55,127 bases of DNA from SG8-4 sp964562575 (GTDB taxonomy: Bacteria > Planctomycetota > Phycisphaerae > Sedimentisphaerales > Anaerobacaceae), in assembly GCA_964562575.1 (NCBI GenBank), contig CAZLTY010000004.1, positions 1 to 55,127 on the forward strand. The letters are read 5' to 3'. Positions 38,742 through 46,259 of the stretch are shown piece after piece. Position 1 is the first letter of the stretch. Each line of letters begins with the position of its first letter. The notes under the pieces were generated by a model. The model saw only the letters and a program-made list of their open reading frames with translations, did not search any database and was not told the origin of the DNA. The position numbers were made by a program, and so were the translations under genes.

Positions 38742-41270
38742 TTACTCTATCCGCAGCGAAGCCCCCCAGGGCATGTTGTTCTGCGTGACCTTCATCAGGA
38801 TGATGTTCTGGCCCTCCTGCAAGGTGACGGTCGCGCTGTCCTGGTCGGCGGCAAAAGACCTGGTGGCATTGTTGGCGTGTACGAGCCGTCCGTTGACCCA
38901 TACCTTGATTCCATCGTCGCTGCCGATCCACAGCGTTACCCGCTGGGCGGCGGGCCATTGCAGGGCGGTCTGCAAGTACGCCACCCGCCGTTCGCCGCCG
39001 TCGAGGGCTTTTAGCAGATCGAGGTACCAGGGCCGGGCCGGGTCCGCCCCGGCGGGCATCCCCTCGACCGCGCTCGGGACAAGCTTGCGCCATTTCGCCC
39101 CGCTGCCGCCGTCTATCTCCGGAGCGAAGCGAATGTCGAACAACGCGCTGTGGTTCTTGCCCTTCTGCACGTACGGGCCGGAGACCTGCCAGTCAGTGAC
39201 ATAGAATTTGGCCTTGTCGATATTTTGGAGGATTTCGCGAGCCTGCTGCCTGGTCGAGTCACCGACATCGGCCTCGGCGATTGCCTCCAGATCCGCTGCG
39301 AGCTGACGGCCGTTCGAAGTATAGATCCGCTGGGCAATCCGGCATGCCGCCAGCGCCGCTTCATTCTTGAGCGACGGATTGTCTAGATGAGACATGGCCG
39401 TCTGAAACGCCTCCAGAGTGTCGAGACTGGCGAGCACGGAAAGCACTTTCTTTCGCTCGGCATCCTGACCAGCCAGTCGCATCGCCTGCAGATAGTGCGC
39501 CAGCTTGCGATCCGCCGGCAACGACGCGGCGTCGATCAGATCGATGAAACCGCGCAGGGCCAGGACGCGATGCGTCTGATTGGGCGTCGATCCGGCAACT
39601 TCGAGCAGATCATCGGCCGGCGCGGCATTGGGCCAGGCACTCAGGGCTTTTATCGCCGCGTAGCGTATCCGACTGCCGTCGTTCTGCAGGCCCTTTCGCA
39701 GAATCGGCAAGGCTCGTTCGTGGCCGAGCCCACCCAGGGCCATCAGCAGAGCCACTCGCTGATCAGTATTCGCAGCCTCATCGTACTTGGACAATATGTC
39801 ATCCGTACACTCTCGGTGCATGGAGTTACGACGGGCCACGGCAGCCAGGGCCTTGCCGACGTGATCGGCCTCGGCCGGCTCGACGACGAAAACCAACTCG
39901 ACCAGCTCGGGTATTTGTCGCCGACCGGCGAGGTTGTGCAGGGCCTTGAGCGCTTCGCCTCGCACGGGAGGCTCTGCGATCCGTGCGGTCTCTACAAGAG
40001 CCGGGGCGGCTTCAGCGGCGTTTCGCCCCGACAGAACCCGGCATATTGCAGCCTTCTCGGCGCTGTCACTGTCGCCCAATCGCTTGATAAGAACGGCGTT
40101 GACATTTTCGCCCGCCAGGTTTGAGAGACTATCGAGCGCCGCATCCCGTTCGGTGCCGCTGGCAGCATGCTCGATCAACAGGGGGACACAGGATTCGTCA
40201 CCGACCTTACCCATCGCGCTGAGGGCGGCTCGCCTCACAAGGACATCTGGATTCTTACATGCAGTCTTCACAATAGTCACGCCCGCACCGTCGCTGCGGG
40301 CGGCCAAGGCGTTTATCAACAGGATCTGCACGGCCGGTTCAAGATCAGATAGATCAGCCGCCATCGTCTCGGCGGTCTTCTTCTCGCCTGCGGTCCTGAC
40401 GATGGTCGCCGCCATACCATAGAGCTGTTTGTTTTCACTTTTCAACGCCTGTGCGACGAATGGTTCGGCTTGCCCGCCCATCGTCGCGACCAGACCCTTC
40501 AAGCCGGCAGCTCGGATGTGGGCAGGATGTTGCGTATCGAATGCAAACTGGTACCTCCGCCTTGCCTGTGTCGTGTTCCCGTCTGCCAGGAATCTGTCGC
40601 CAAAGTCCAGGTTGGCGTAAGCGAAGGCAATGGTCTTTGCGTAGCTATGTTTTCTCGGAGGATCATTAGTGATGTCATAGTTCCCGAATTGCGAATGCGC
40701 CGATTCAGTGCCTATGCGCCCGAGGGCTTTGATCGCGGCAATGGAGGTCTGTTCGTCTCCTGAAATCATCAGCTTACCCAAAGGCTTGACCGCTTCAGCA
40801 CATCGTCGGCTGCCCAGCATATTGATAATGCCAAGTCTGGCATTACCGGTTGCCCTCTCAAGCGCAGACAACAGAGCCTCGCTAACCTCGGGACTTTCTA
40901 TGTGCGTCAGTACATAGAGCGCCATGTGGGTCATCTTCTCGTCGCCAAGGTGGCGAGCCAGGACCGGTATGTGCTCTTTGGTAGCGGTCAGAGCCAGTTG
41001 ACGGCAGACAAACTGCCTAGCGTCGTAAGCGGCGTCGCCATCGAGAATGCGAATCAGTCCGTCGTTGAGCTTCTTGCGCAAAGCGGGATCCGAATGCGAG
41101 CCGACGGCCGCTTCGTGCAGAAAATCGAGTGCTTCGCTGTCCTGGCCGAACTTGTGGGTCTCGAGTTCCTCGAGCGCCTCGTCAAGCGTTATCGCATGGA
41201 CCGTGCCGCCGGTCAGGAGGAAAACGGCTGCGACTGTGAATATCTGAGAGAATGTTCTGGTCGGTTTCAT
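38742..41270 (-). CDS. Secreted HEAT-repeat protein with C-terminal PA14-like domain
   Basis: An 842-residue protein with a signal peptide (to about residue 26). Residues about 30-660 are a long alpha-solenoid of HEAT-like repeats, for example VRRAALSAMGKVGDESCVPL and RYAAIKALSAWPNAAPADDL. The last about 160 residues form a beta-rich domain with VTLWIGSDDGIKVWVNGRLV and GQNIILMKVTQN, a PA14-like carbohydrate-binding pattern. No catalytic motif is seen. Residues about 729-737 (LVPSAVEG region) are coded by a fragment of a dispersed palindrome. AGGAAT precedes the ATG. It sits between a Gfo/Idh gene and two sulfatases and may act as a binding or scaffold protein of the degradation system. Confidence 0.82.
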   Translation of the reverse strand: MKPTRTFSQIFTVAAVFLLTGGTVHAITLDEALEELETHKFGQDSEALDFLHEAAVGSHSDPALRKKLNDGLIRILDGDAAYDARQFVCRQLALTATKEHIPVLARHLGDEKMTHMALYVLTHIESPEVSEALLSALERATGNARLGIINMLGSRRCAEAVKPLGKLMISGDEQTSIAAIKALGRIGTESAHSQFGNYDITNDPPRKHSYAKTIAFAYANLDFGDRFLADGNTTQARRRYQFAFDTQHPAHIRAAGLKGLVATMGGQAEPFVAQALKSENKQLYGMAATIVRTAGEKKTAETMAADLSDLEPAVQILLINALAARSDGAGVTIVKTACKNPDVLVRRAALSAMGKVGDESCVPLLIEHAASGTERDAALDSLSNLAGENVNAVLIKRLGDSDSAEKAAICRVLSGRNAAEAAPALVETARIAEPPVRGEALKALHNLAGRRQIPELVELVFVVEPAEADHVGKALAAVARRNSMHRECTDDILSKYDEAANTDQRVALLMALGGLGHERALPILRKGLQNDGSRIRYAAIKALSAWPNAAPADDLLEVAGSTPNQTHRVLALRGFIDLIDAASLPADRKLAHYLQAMRLAGQDAERKKVLSVLASLDTLEAFQTAMSHLDNPSLKNEAALAACRIAQRIYTSNGRQLAADLEAIAEADVGDSTRQQAREILQNIDKAKFYVTDWQVSGPYVQKGKNHSALFDIRFAPEIDGGSGAKWRKLVPSAVEGMPAGADPARPWYLDLLKALDGGERRVAYLQTALQWPAAQRVTLWIGSDDGIKVWVNGRLVHANNATRSFAADQDSATVTLQEGQNIILMKVTQNNMPWGASLRIE
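39061..39083. repeat. Half palindrome inside the HEAT-repeat gene
   Basis: Minus-strand sequence reading TTGTCCCGAGCGCGGTCGAG resembles the inner palindrome at 307-354 (GTCCC...TCG...GCTCAG pattern). It is in frame and codes a VPSAVEG-type peptide. The match is short, so independent origin cannot be excluded. Confidence 0.45.
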
Positions 41271-41279
41271 AATCTAATT

Positions 41280-41335
41280 CCTATTCAGGATGTACCTGAT
41301 ATTCTATCTTGGTTAATCCTGTTATCCTGTCCGAT
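41280..41335. repeat. Short periodic repeat with TATCCTGT words
   Basis: The sequence has tandem TTAATCCTG / TTATCCTGT words, roughly 9 nt apart, and a preceding inverted-looking TCAGGATG. It fills the 66-nt gap between the Gfo/Idh and HEAT genes. It resembles the complement of ACAGGATGAACACGGAT-type sequence at 48894. Confidence 0.4.
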
Positions 41336-41336
41336 T

Positions 41337-42629
41337 TCATATTGTGTATGGACTTCGCATTTCGCGCCAGAGCATGCGGTCGGCCTCGGGATCGTTGACG
41401 AACTTCTCGTTGTCCGGATCCCACCTCAACGGGCGTTTGAGCCAGTACGCGATATTGCCAAGGTGACAGACGCTTATCGAGCGATAGCCGATATCGGCGT
41501 CACTCGCCGGGCGCGTGCGATTGCGAACCGCCGCAAGAAAATCCAGATGATGATCGTTGCTGATGTGCAGACGAATCTCATTGGGCCCGATCTTCTGCCG
41601 CAACAGGCTCTCGGGATGCGTTTTCAGATAGCCGCGATTCACTTCGACCCAGCCTCTTGTACCCTCGAACTTAACGCCGTTGCAGGTGTTGTTGCGCGTC
41701 ATCACCACCCCGTTCGGATACCTGTACGTCAGCACCTTGAAGTCTTTGCCGTCCGGAGGGATGATCTCGACAGGCCCGCTGTCCTCGAAGCCCGTGCCCC
41801 ACTGTGCGACGTCGAAATGATGCGCCCCCCAGTTTGTCATCTCACCACCCGAGTAATCGCGCCAGGCCATCCAGCCTAACATCCGAGGGTGGAAGGGTCG
41901 CCAGGGCGCCTGACCCAGCCAGATATCGTAATCGAGCCAGTCCGGCGGTTGGCCCTGCGCCGGCAGATTGCAAACTCTCGGGCCGCCACCGACGTTGACT
42001 GTCACGTGTTTCAACTCGCCTATGTAACCGTTGCGCACAAGTTCACAGGCAAAACGAAACTCACGGGCCGAGCGCTGCTGCGTGCCCATCTGAAATATTC
42101 GACCGTACTGTCTGACGACACGGGCAAGCTCTCTCGCCTCGTATATCGTCAACGAAACCGGCTTTTCACAATAGATGTCCTTGCCCGCCCTGGCGGCGGC
42201 GATCGAGATGGGCGTGTGCCATCGGTCGCCTGCAGCGCAGATTATTATGTCAATGTCCTGCCGTGCGAGCAGTTCCTGATAATGCTTGTACGCTGTGCAG
42301 TCGGAGTTTCCATATTCCTGATCGACTATGAATTTCGCCCGTTGGAGGTTGTTCCTGTTGACGTCGCAGACCGCCACGACCTGTACGCCGCGGGCCATGA
42401 ATCCGCCTTTGGGGACCCAGCCGGTGTTGGGAACTTCCGGGCCGGCGGTTCGCCAGCCCATCCCGGCCGTGCCCTGGCCTCCCAGGCCTATACATCCCAT
42501 GACCGGACGCTCACTGGCAGGCGGCTTGCCAGCAGCGCCGAGGGCGGATGTAGTGATAACGTACGGAACGGCCACGGCCGATGCCGCCGTTTTCAAGAAC
42601 GTTCGCCTTGTTACTGGTTTGCAGGCCAT
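41337..42629 (-). CDS. Gfo/Idh/MocA-family oxidoreductase, Tat-exported
   Basis: A 430-residue NAD(P)-dependent oxidoreductase family protein. The twin-arginine signal VTRRTFLKTAASAVAV precedes the Rossmann motif MGCIGLGGQGTAGMG. Further seen: VVAVCDVN, YCEKPVSLTIYEARE (EKP motif), GGEMTNWGAHHFDVAQW in the active-site region, and RWDPDNEKFVNDPEADRML near the end, typical of planctomycete members. AGGAGG precedes the ATG. It is the first gene of a four-gene minus-strand set with the HEAT protein and two sulfatases. It probably acts on a sugar or glycoside outside the cytoplasm, substrate unknown. Confidence 0.88.
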   Translation of the reverse strand: MACKPVTRRTFLKTAASAVAVPYVITTSALGAAGKPPASERPVMGCIGLGGQGTAGMGWRTAGPEVPNTGWVPKGGFMARGVQVVAVCDVNRNNLQRAKFIVDQEYGNSDCTAYKHYQELLARQDIDIIICAAGDRWHTPISIAAARAGKDIYCEKPVSLTIYEARELARVVRQYGRIFQMGTQQRSAREFRFACELVRNGYIGELKHVTVNVGGGPRVCNLPAQGQPPDWLDYDIWLGQAPWRPFHPRMLGWMAWRDYSGGEMTNWGAHHFDVAQWGTGFEDSGPVEIIPPDGKDFKVLTYRYPNGVVMTRNNTCNGVKFEGTRGWVEVNRGYLKTHPESLLRQKIGPNEIRLHISNDHHLDFLAAVRNRTRPASDADIGYRSISVCHLGNIAYWLKRPLRWDPDNEKFVNDPEADRMLWREMRSPYTI

Positions 42630-42911
42630 ATGAATGCCTCCTGTTTTGTAACTTCATATTCGTATCGTAGCAGTCTCTAGGAGTCTTTCGGAGAACCTCG
42701 TCGTTGGCCCGAGAGCGAGCGGTTTTGTGACTGGCAAGGACGGCGAAGTAGGCGATATCGCTGTATGTCGTCGATGTCCGCCTCCGGCGGAGACGCCGAC
42801 CAGTCGCAAAACAAGCCGCTCGAAGCCAGATCGGGTTCTCCGACAGGCTCCCAGGGTATAAGTATATCGAATTGCCCGCAGACAGCAAGGCCATGGCAGA
42901 TTAGATTACGG

Positions 42912-42939
42912 TTGCCAGGAAATTGCACATGACTATACT
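42912..42939 (+). promoter_or_regulatory. Promoter candidate for the phosphohexomutase gene
   Basis: TTGCCA and TATACT are spaced by 16 nt. Transcription would start near 42946, supporting the ATG at 42983 rather than an upstream in-frame start at 42923. The gap 42630-42982 separates it from the divergent Gfo/Idh gene, and I see no other feature there. Confidence 0.45.
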
Positions 42940-42982
42940 TGAACGCATTGGGATCTATTCGGTCGATTATGTGGAGCAAGCA

Positions 42983-44476
42983 ATGGAAGTCAAAGTACAG
43001 GACTTGATGATACGCAGTGGCGTGAAGTTCGGAACCAGCGGGGCCCGTGGACTTGCCGACGACATGACGGATTTTGTCTGTTATGTGTACACCAGGGGAT
43101 TCCTCCAATATCTCGAATCGGTTGGCGAACTAAAGACCGACGGAACAGAGGTTGCTATCGCCGGCGACCTGCGCCCCAGCACCGAGCGGATTATGCAGGC
43201 CGCTGGTCGCGCCGCCGGCGACATGGGTTACACTCCGGTCAATTGTGGAAGGCTCCCCTCGCCGGCAGTGGCGCTGCACGGAATTGTCAACCATATCCCT
43301 GCGATAATGGTAACCGGCAGCCACATCCCGGCCGACCGTAACGGTATCAAGTTCAACAAACCCGCGGGTGAAATTCTCAAAGCCGATGAAGCCGGAATCC
43401 GCCGGCAGTCGGTCAATGTTGACGAGACGCTCTTTGAAGATGCCAAGAGTTTTTCGTCGCCGCTCGATGAACAATGGATCTTCTCCGGCGCCGCCCGCGA
43501 GATGTATGTCAAACGATATCTCGATGTCTTCCCGAGCAACTGCCTTGAGGGCAAGCGGATTGGTGTTTACCAGCACTCGGCCGTCGGACGTGACATCATG
43601 CTTGAAATCGTCAGAGGTCTCGGCGCCGAGGCGTTTGCCTTGAACCGGTCGGATACGTTCATTCCGGTCGATACCGAGGCGATCCGCCCCGAAGATGTCG
43701 AGCTGGCCCTAAAGTGGGCCGCCGAAGATTCCTACGACGCGATTATCTCCACCGATGGCGACAGTGATCGCCCGCTGGTTGCCGACGAGAAAGGACGATG
43801 GCTGCGCGGCGACGTAGCCGGTGTGCTCTGCGCGAAGTATCTCGGCGCCGAGGCGGTCAGCACGCCGGTCAGTTGTAACAGCGCCGTTGAAAGATCCGGC
43901 TATTTTCACACTGTCAGCCGCACGCGAATCGGATCACCATTCGTTATTGCCTCGATGATGGGGGCAAGCGCCAGTGGCGCAGAGGTTGTTGTCGGCTATG
44001 AAGCCAACGGCGGCTTCCTGACTAACTCCGAAATCTCGTTGTTCGGAAAAACTCTCGTCGCCCTGCCTACGCGCGATGCAATGATCGTCCACCTGAGCAT
44101 TATTCTGCTTGCCGCAAAGGAAGGCAAAAAGCTCTCCGAGCTTATAGCCGATCTGCCCGAGCGCTACACGGCAAGCAATCGGCTGAAGGATTTCCCGCAG
44201 GAGCAGAGCAAGTCAATCCTGGAACTTTTTGATTCCGGCGACGCCGGCAAGGACAGGGCGAAAGCCGACGATGTTTTCGGGGCCCTCTCAGGCAGTTGTC
44301 TCCACATCGACCGGACCGACGGTGTGCGCATGACCTTCGACAGCGACGAAGTCGTCCACCTGCGCCCTTCCGGCAACGCACCCGAGTTTCGTTGCTATAA
44401 CGAGGCAGCCACAGCCGATCGCGCTGGCGAACTTAATGCCGCCTGCATGAAGATTCTGGCCTCGATGAAATCCTGA
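42983..44476 (+). CDS. Phosphomannomutase/phosphoglucomutase
   Basis: A 497-residue alpha-D-phosphohexomutase that interconverts hexose 1- and 6-phosphates. Seen: KFGTSGARGLADDMT (domain 1), VTGSHIPADRNGIKFN with the phosphorylated serine, TDGDSDRPLVAD (magnesium loop), GYEANGGFLT, and LRPSGNAPEFRCY (phosphate-binding loop). All key residues are present. GGAG lies 8 nt before the ATG at 42983. It stands alone under its own promoter candidate. It likely supplies sugar-nucleotide precursors or feeds hexoses into glycolysis. Mannose versus glucose preference cannot be told. Confidence 0.92.
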   Translation: MEVKVQDLMIRSGVKFGTSGARGLADDMTDFVCYVYTRGFLQYLESVGELKTDGTEVAIAGDLRPSTERIMQAAGRAAGDMGYTPVNCGRLPSPAVALHGIVNHIPAIMVTGSHIPADRNGIKFNKPAGEILKADEAGIRRQSVNVDETLFEDAKSFSSPLDEQWIFSGAAREMYVKRYLDVFPSNCLEGKRIGVYQHSAVGRDIMLEIVRGLGAEAFALNRSDTFIPVDTEAIRPEDVELALKWAAEDSYDAIISTDGDSDRPLVADEKGRWLRGDVAGVLCAKYLGAEAVSTPVSCNSAVERSGYFHTVSRTRIGSPFVIASMMGASASGAEVVVGYEANGGFLTNSEISLFGKTLVALPTRDAMIVHLSIILLAAKEGKKLSELIADLPERYTASNRLKDFPQEQSKSILELFDSGDAGKDRAKADDVFGALSGSCLHIDRTDGVRMTFDSDEVVHLRPSGNAPEFRCYNEAATADRAGELNAACMKILASMKS

Positions 44477-44549
44477 CACCATGCCGGACCGGCAATGGCA
44501 GACCGTCATTCGGGCTTTGAGTAAATGGCTTTGTTCTGCATTGTTCTCT

Positions 44550-44665
44550 AACCGCAGAGCCCGCAGAGATCGCCGAGAAAAGCCTTTGTTCGACTCAGAG
44601 AAAAGAGCAATAATCAGCAAATCAGATAGGACTAACACTGATGAACACGGATGTGATTGTAACAA
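44550..44665. repeat. Degenerate repeat remnants
   Basis: A 9-nt-periodic stretch (CGCAGAGCC, CGCAGAGAT, CGCCGAGAA) is followed by a CACTGATGAACACGGATG-type stretch similar to 48894-49010. The 385-nt gap 44477-44861 holds these remnants and the promoter at 44734. No protein-like frame is convincing. Confidence 0.45.
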
Positions 44666-44733
44666 ACAGGTGATTGTCTCTGGAATATATCCTCTTATTG
44701 GCAGCAAGAGGGGCCAAATGCGAAAGATAGGTA

Positions 44734-44762
44734 TTGACCACACTTGTACTGGGTGGTAAAAT
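44734..44762 (+). promoter_or_regulatory. Promoter for the dockerin-tailed protein
   Basis: TTGACC and TAAAAT are 17 nt apart, about 100 nt upstream of the GTG start at 44862. A second possible -10 (TATAAT in GAATATAATAGG) lies just downstream. Confidence 0.55.
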
Positions 44763-44861
44763 ATGGTCGCAGAATATAATAGGAAACCACTGCCTTGGGC
44801 AGTACAAGATCACAATTGTAAAGTGTGCTTTTCATAGAAACTCGGAGAAGGGAGCAGGATT

Positions 44862-46094
44862 GTGAAAAGACTGGCGGGTGCGGGAGTTGTCTTTGTGATT
44901 GTGGCGCTCGGCCAAGTGTCCATGGCGGCCCGGCCAATCGACGAAGCAATCAGGGCAGTTGCGCAAAGGCTGGTGACTGAGCAGATAGTCGAAGGCATCC
45001 GTTCGGGTAGCTGGCCTGACGAAGCAACCCTTACAGGCTCGATCATAGCTGGCATGGTCGGTGCCTATGAGCTGACCTGTGAGGAAACTTTCAGAAGTTC
45101 CGCCGAACTGGGCGGCGGCTACATCCTCTCGATAGCGCAGGGCAACTTCTTCGGGGATGAGGCTCTCGCGTTGACACGTTTGAGCCAAATCGCACCTGAC
45201 CCCGGCAGCAACCGGTGGAGGACGGCAGTCGCCGATTTCCATCGCACTGTCAGAAACAGCGGTGGCGGTACCTCCGGCTATATTTCGGCCTTCGGGAGTT
45301 TTGAGCGGTCGGCGGCAGTATTCTATTTGGCGCACCACGTGGTTGCCGCCTATTATGTTGAGGCTGAGGACAGACACATCTGGCGGCAAAGTCTGATCGA
45401 TTCTCTCTCGCATATCGATGATTCCTGTGATTTTCCGGTTACAGCTCTGGGCGCGGCCACATGGGCGCTGGCGCAGACTGGAGTGTTGGATGAAACGCCC
45501 ATAGCTGCTTCGGGCCAGGGCGTGGCCTATTGGAAGGCCAAGACGCTGTCAGATCTGCCGGAGCTTCTCAGAGGTCACCAGGTACCTGACGGTCGGCCCG
45601 GTACGGGTAGCTTCTACTCGCAATTCGGGCATGCCGATGACCGCTACGGCTACACTGAGGGTACGATATTTGCCACGCGCGGGCTCCTTGCCAGCTCTCG
45701 GATCAGTGTCAATCTCGATCCGGGTCTTGAGTCGGCCATTGCGGCCGCCCGAGCAGCCTTGCTGGATGGCATAGGCGCCGATGGCAAAATCAACGAGCAA
45801 CTCTGGCAGGACGGTTACAGTTACTATGCGTATGGCGGAGAGATGCTTGATGTTCTTTCAGAAATGGTCGTCCCTGGCGACCTGGACCTGGATGGTGACG
45901 TAGATTCGGATGACCTTACTCCTCTCGTTGCGCTTCTTATCGACAATTGGCCCGCCTCTGATTGTAGCCAGTCCTGCTGGTGCAATGGCGCCGACCTTGA
46001 TCGGAACGGACAGGTGGATGACGAGGATTTTCTCATAGTTGAAGACATGTGGCTCGATAATGCGAGCCGAGAGTTTCCAGGTTCAGGAGACTAG
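44862..46094 (+). CDS. Secreted alpha-helical protein with dockerin-like C-terminus
   Basis: A 410-residue secreted protein. The GTG start follows GGGAGCAGG, and a signal peptide covers about residues 1-22. Residues about 25-335 are helix-rich with repeated GxxY/W patterns suggestive of an alpha/alpha toroid; no catalytic motif is recognised. Residues about 340-405 form a dockerin-like pair of calcium loops, GDLDLDGDVDSDDLTP and ADLDRNGQVDDEDFL, separated by a cysteine-containing linker (CSQSCWCNG). Such tails are frequent in Phycisphaerae secreted proteins. No cohesin is seen in the window, so its anchoring partner is unknown. Confidence 0.8.
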   Translation: MKRLAGAGVVFVIVALGQVSMAARPIDEAIRAVAQRLVTEQIVEGIRSGSWPDEATLTGSIIAGMVGAYELTCEETFRSSAELGGGYILSIAQGNFFGDEALALTRLSQIAPDPGSNRWRTAVADFHRTVRNSGGGTSGYISAFGSFERSAAVFYLAHHVVAAYYVEAEDRHIWRQSLIDSLSHIDDSCDFPVTALGAATWALAQTGVLDETPIAASGQGVAYWKAKTLSDLPELLRGHQVPDGRPGTGSFYSQFGHADDRYGYTEGTIFATRGLLASSRISVNLDPGLESAIAAARAALLDGIGADGKINEQLWQDGYSYYAYGGEMLDVLSEMVVPGDLDLDGDVDSDDLTPLVALLIDNWPASDCSQSCWCNGADLDRNGQVDDEDFLIVEDMWLDNASREFPGSGD

Positions 46095-46102
46095 CCAAAA
46101 TA

Positions 46103-46207
46103 GAAGTTGGCAGATCGCAGTTCACAGATCACGGATCACAGACACAAAATATCATTTCGCTTCTGCTGAGCCAAAACTGTGATCTGCGATCTGTGAACTG
46201 TGAACAA
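46103..46207. repeat. 7-nt-periodic palindrome between convergent genes
   Basis: The left arm steps in 7-nt words GCAGATC, GCAGTTC and ACGGATC. The right arm carries TGTGATC, TGCGATC and TGTGAAC, the inverted complement. It begins 9 nt past the stop at 46094, ahead of the minus-strand stop at 46260. A long hairpin could terminate both transcripts. Confidence 0.75.
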
Positions 46208-46259
46208 AATCAATACTTGCTCCAGATAGCTAAAGTGATACACGAATTCAAATTCCAAC

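Noticed and set aside
27599..42629. A complete polysaccharide utilisation locus with SusCD
   Set aside because: No SusC/SusD-type proteins or polysaccharide lyases are present; only sulfatases, a GH78 enzyme and an esterase are visible.
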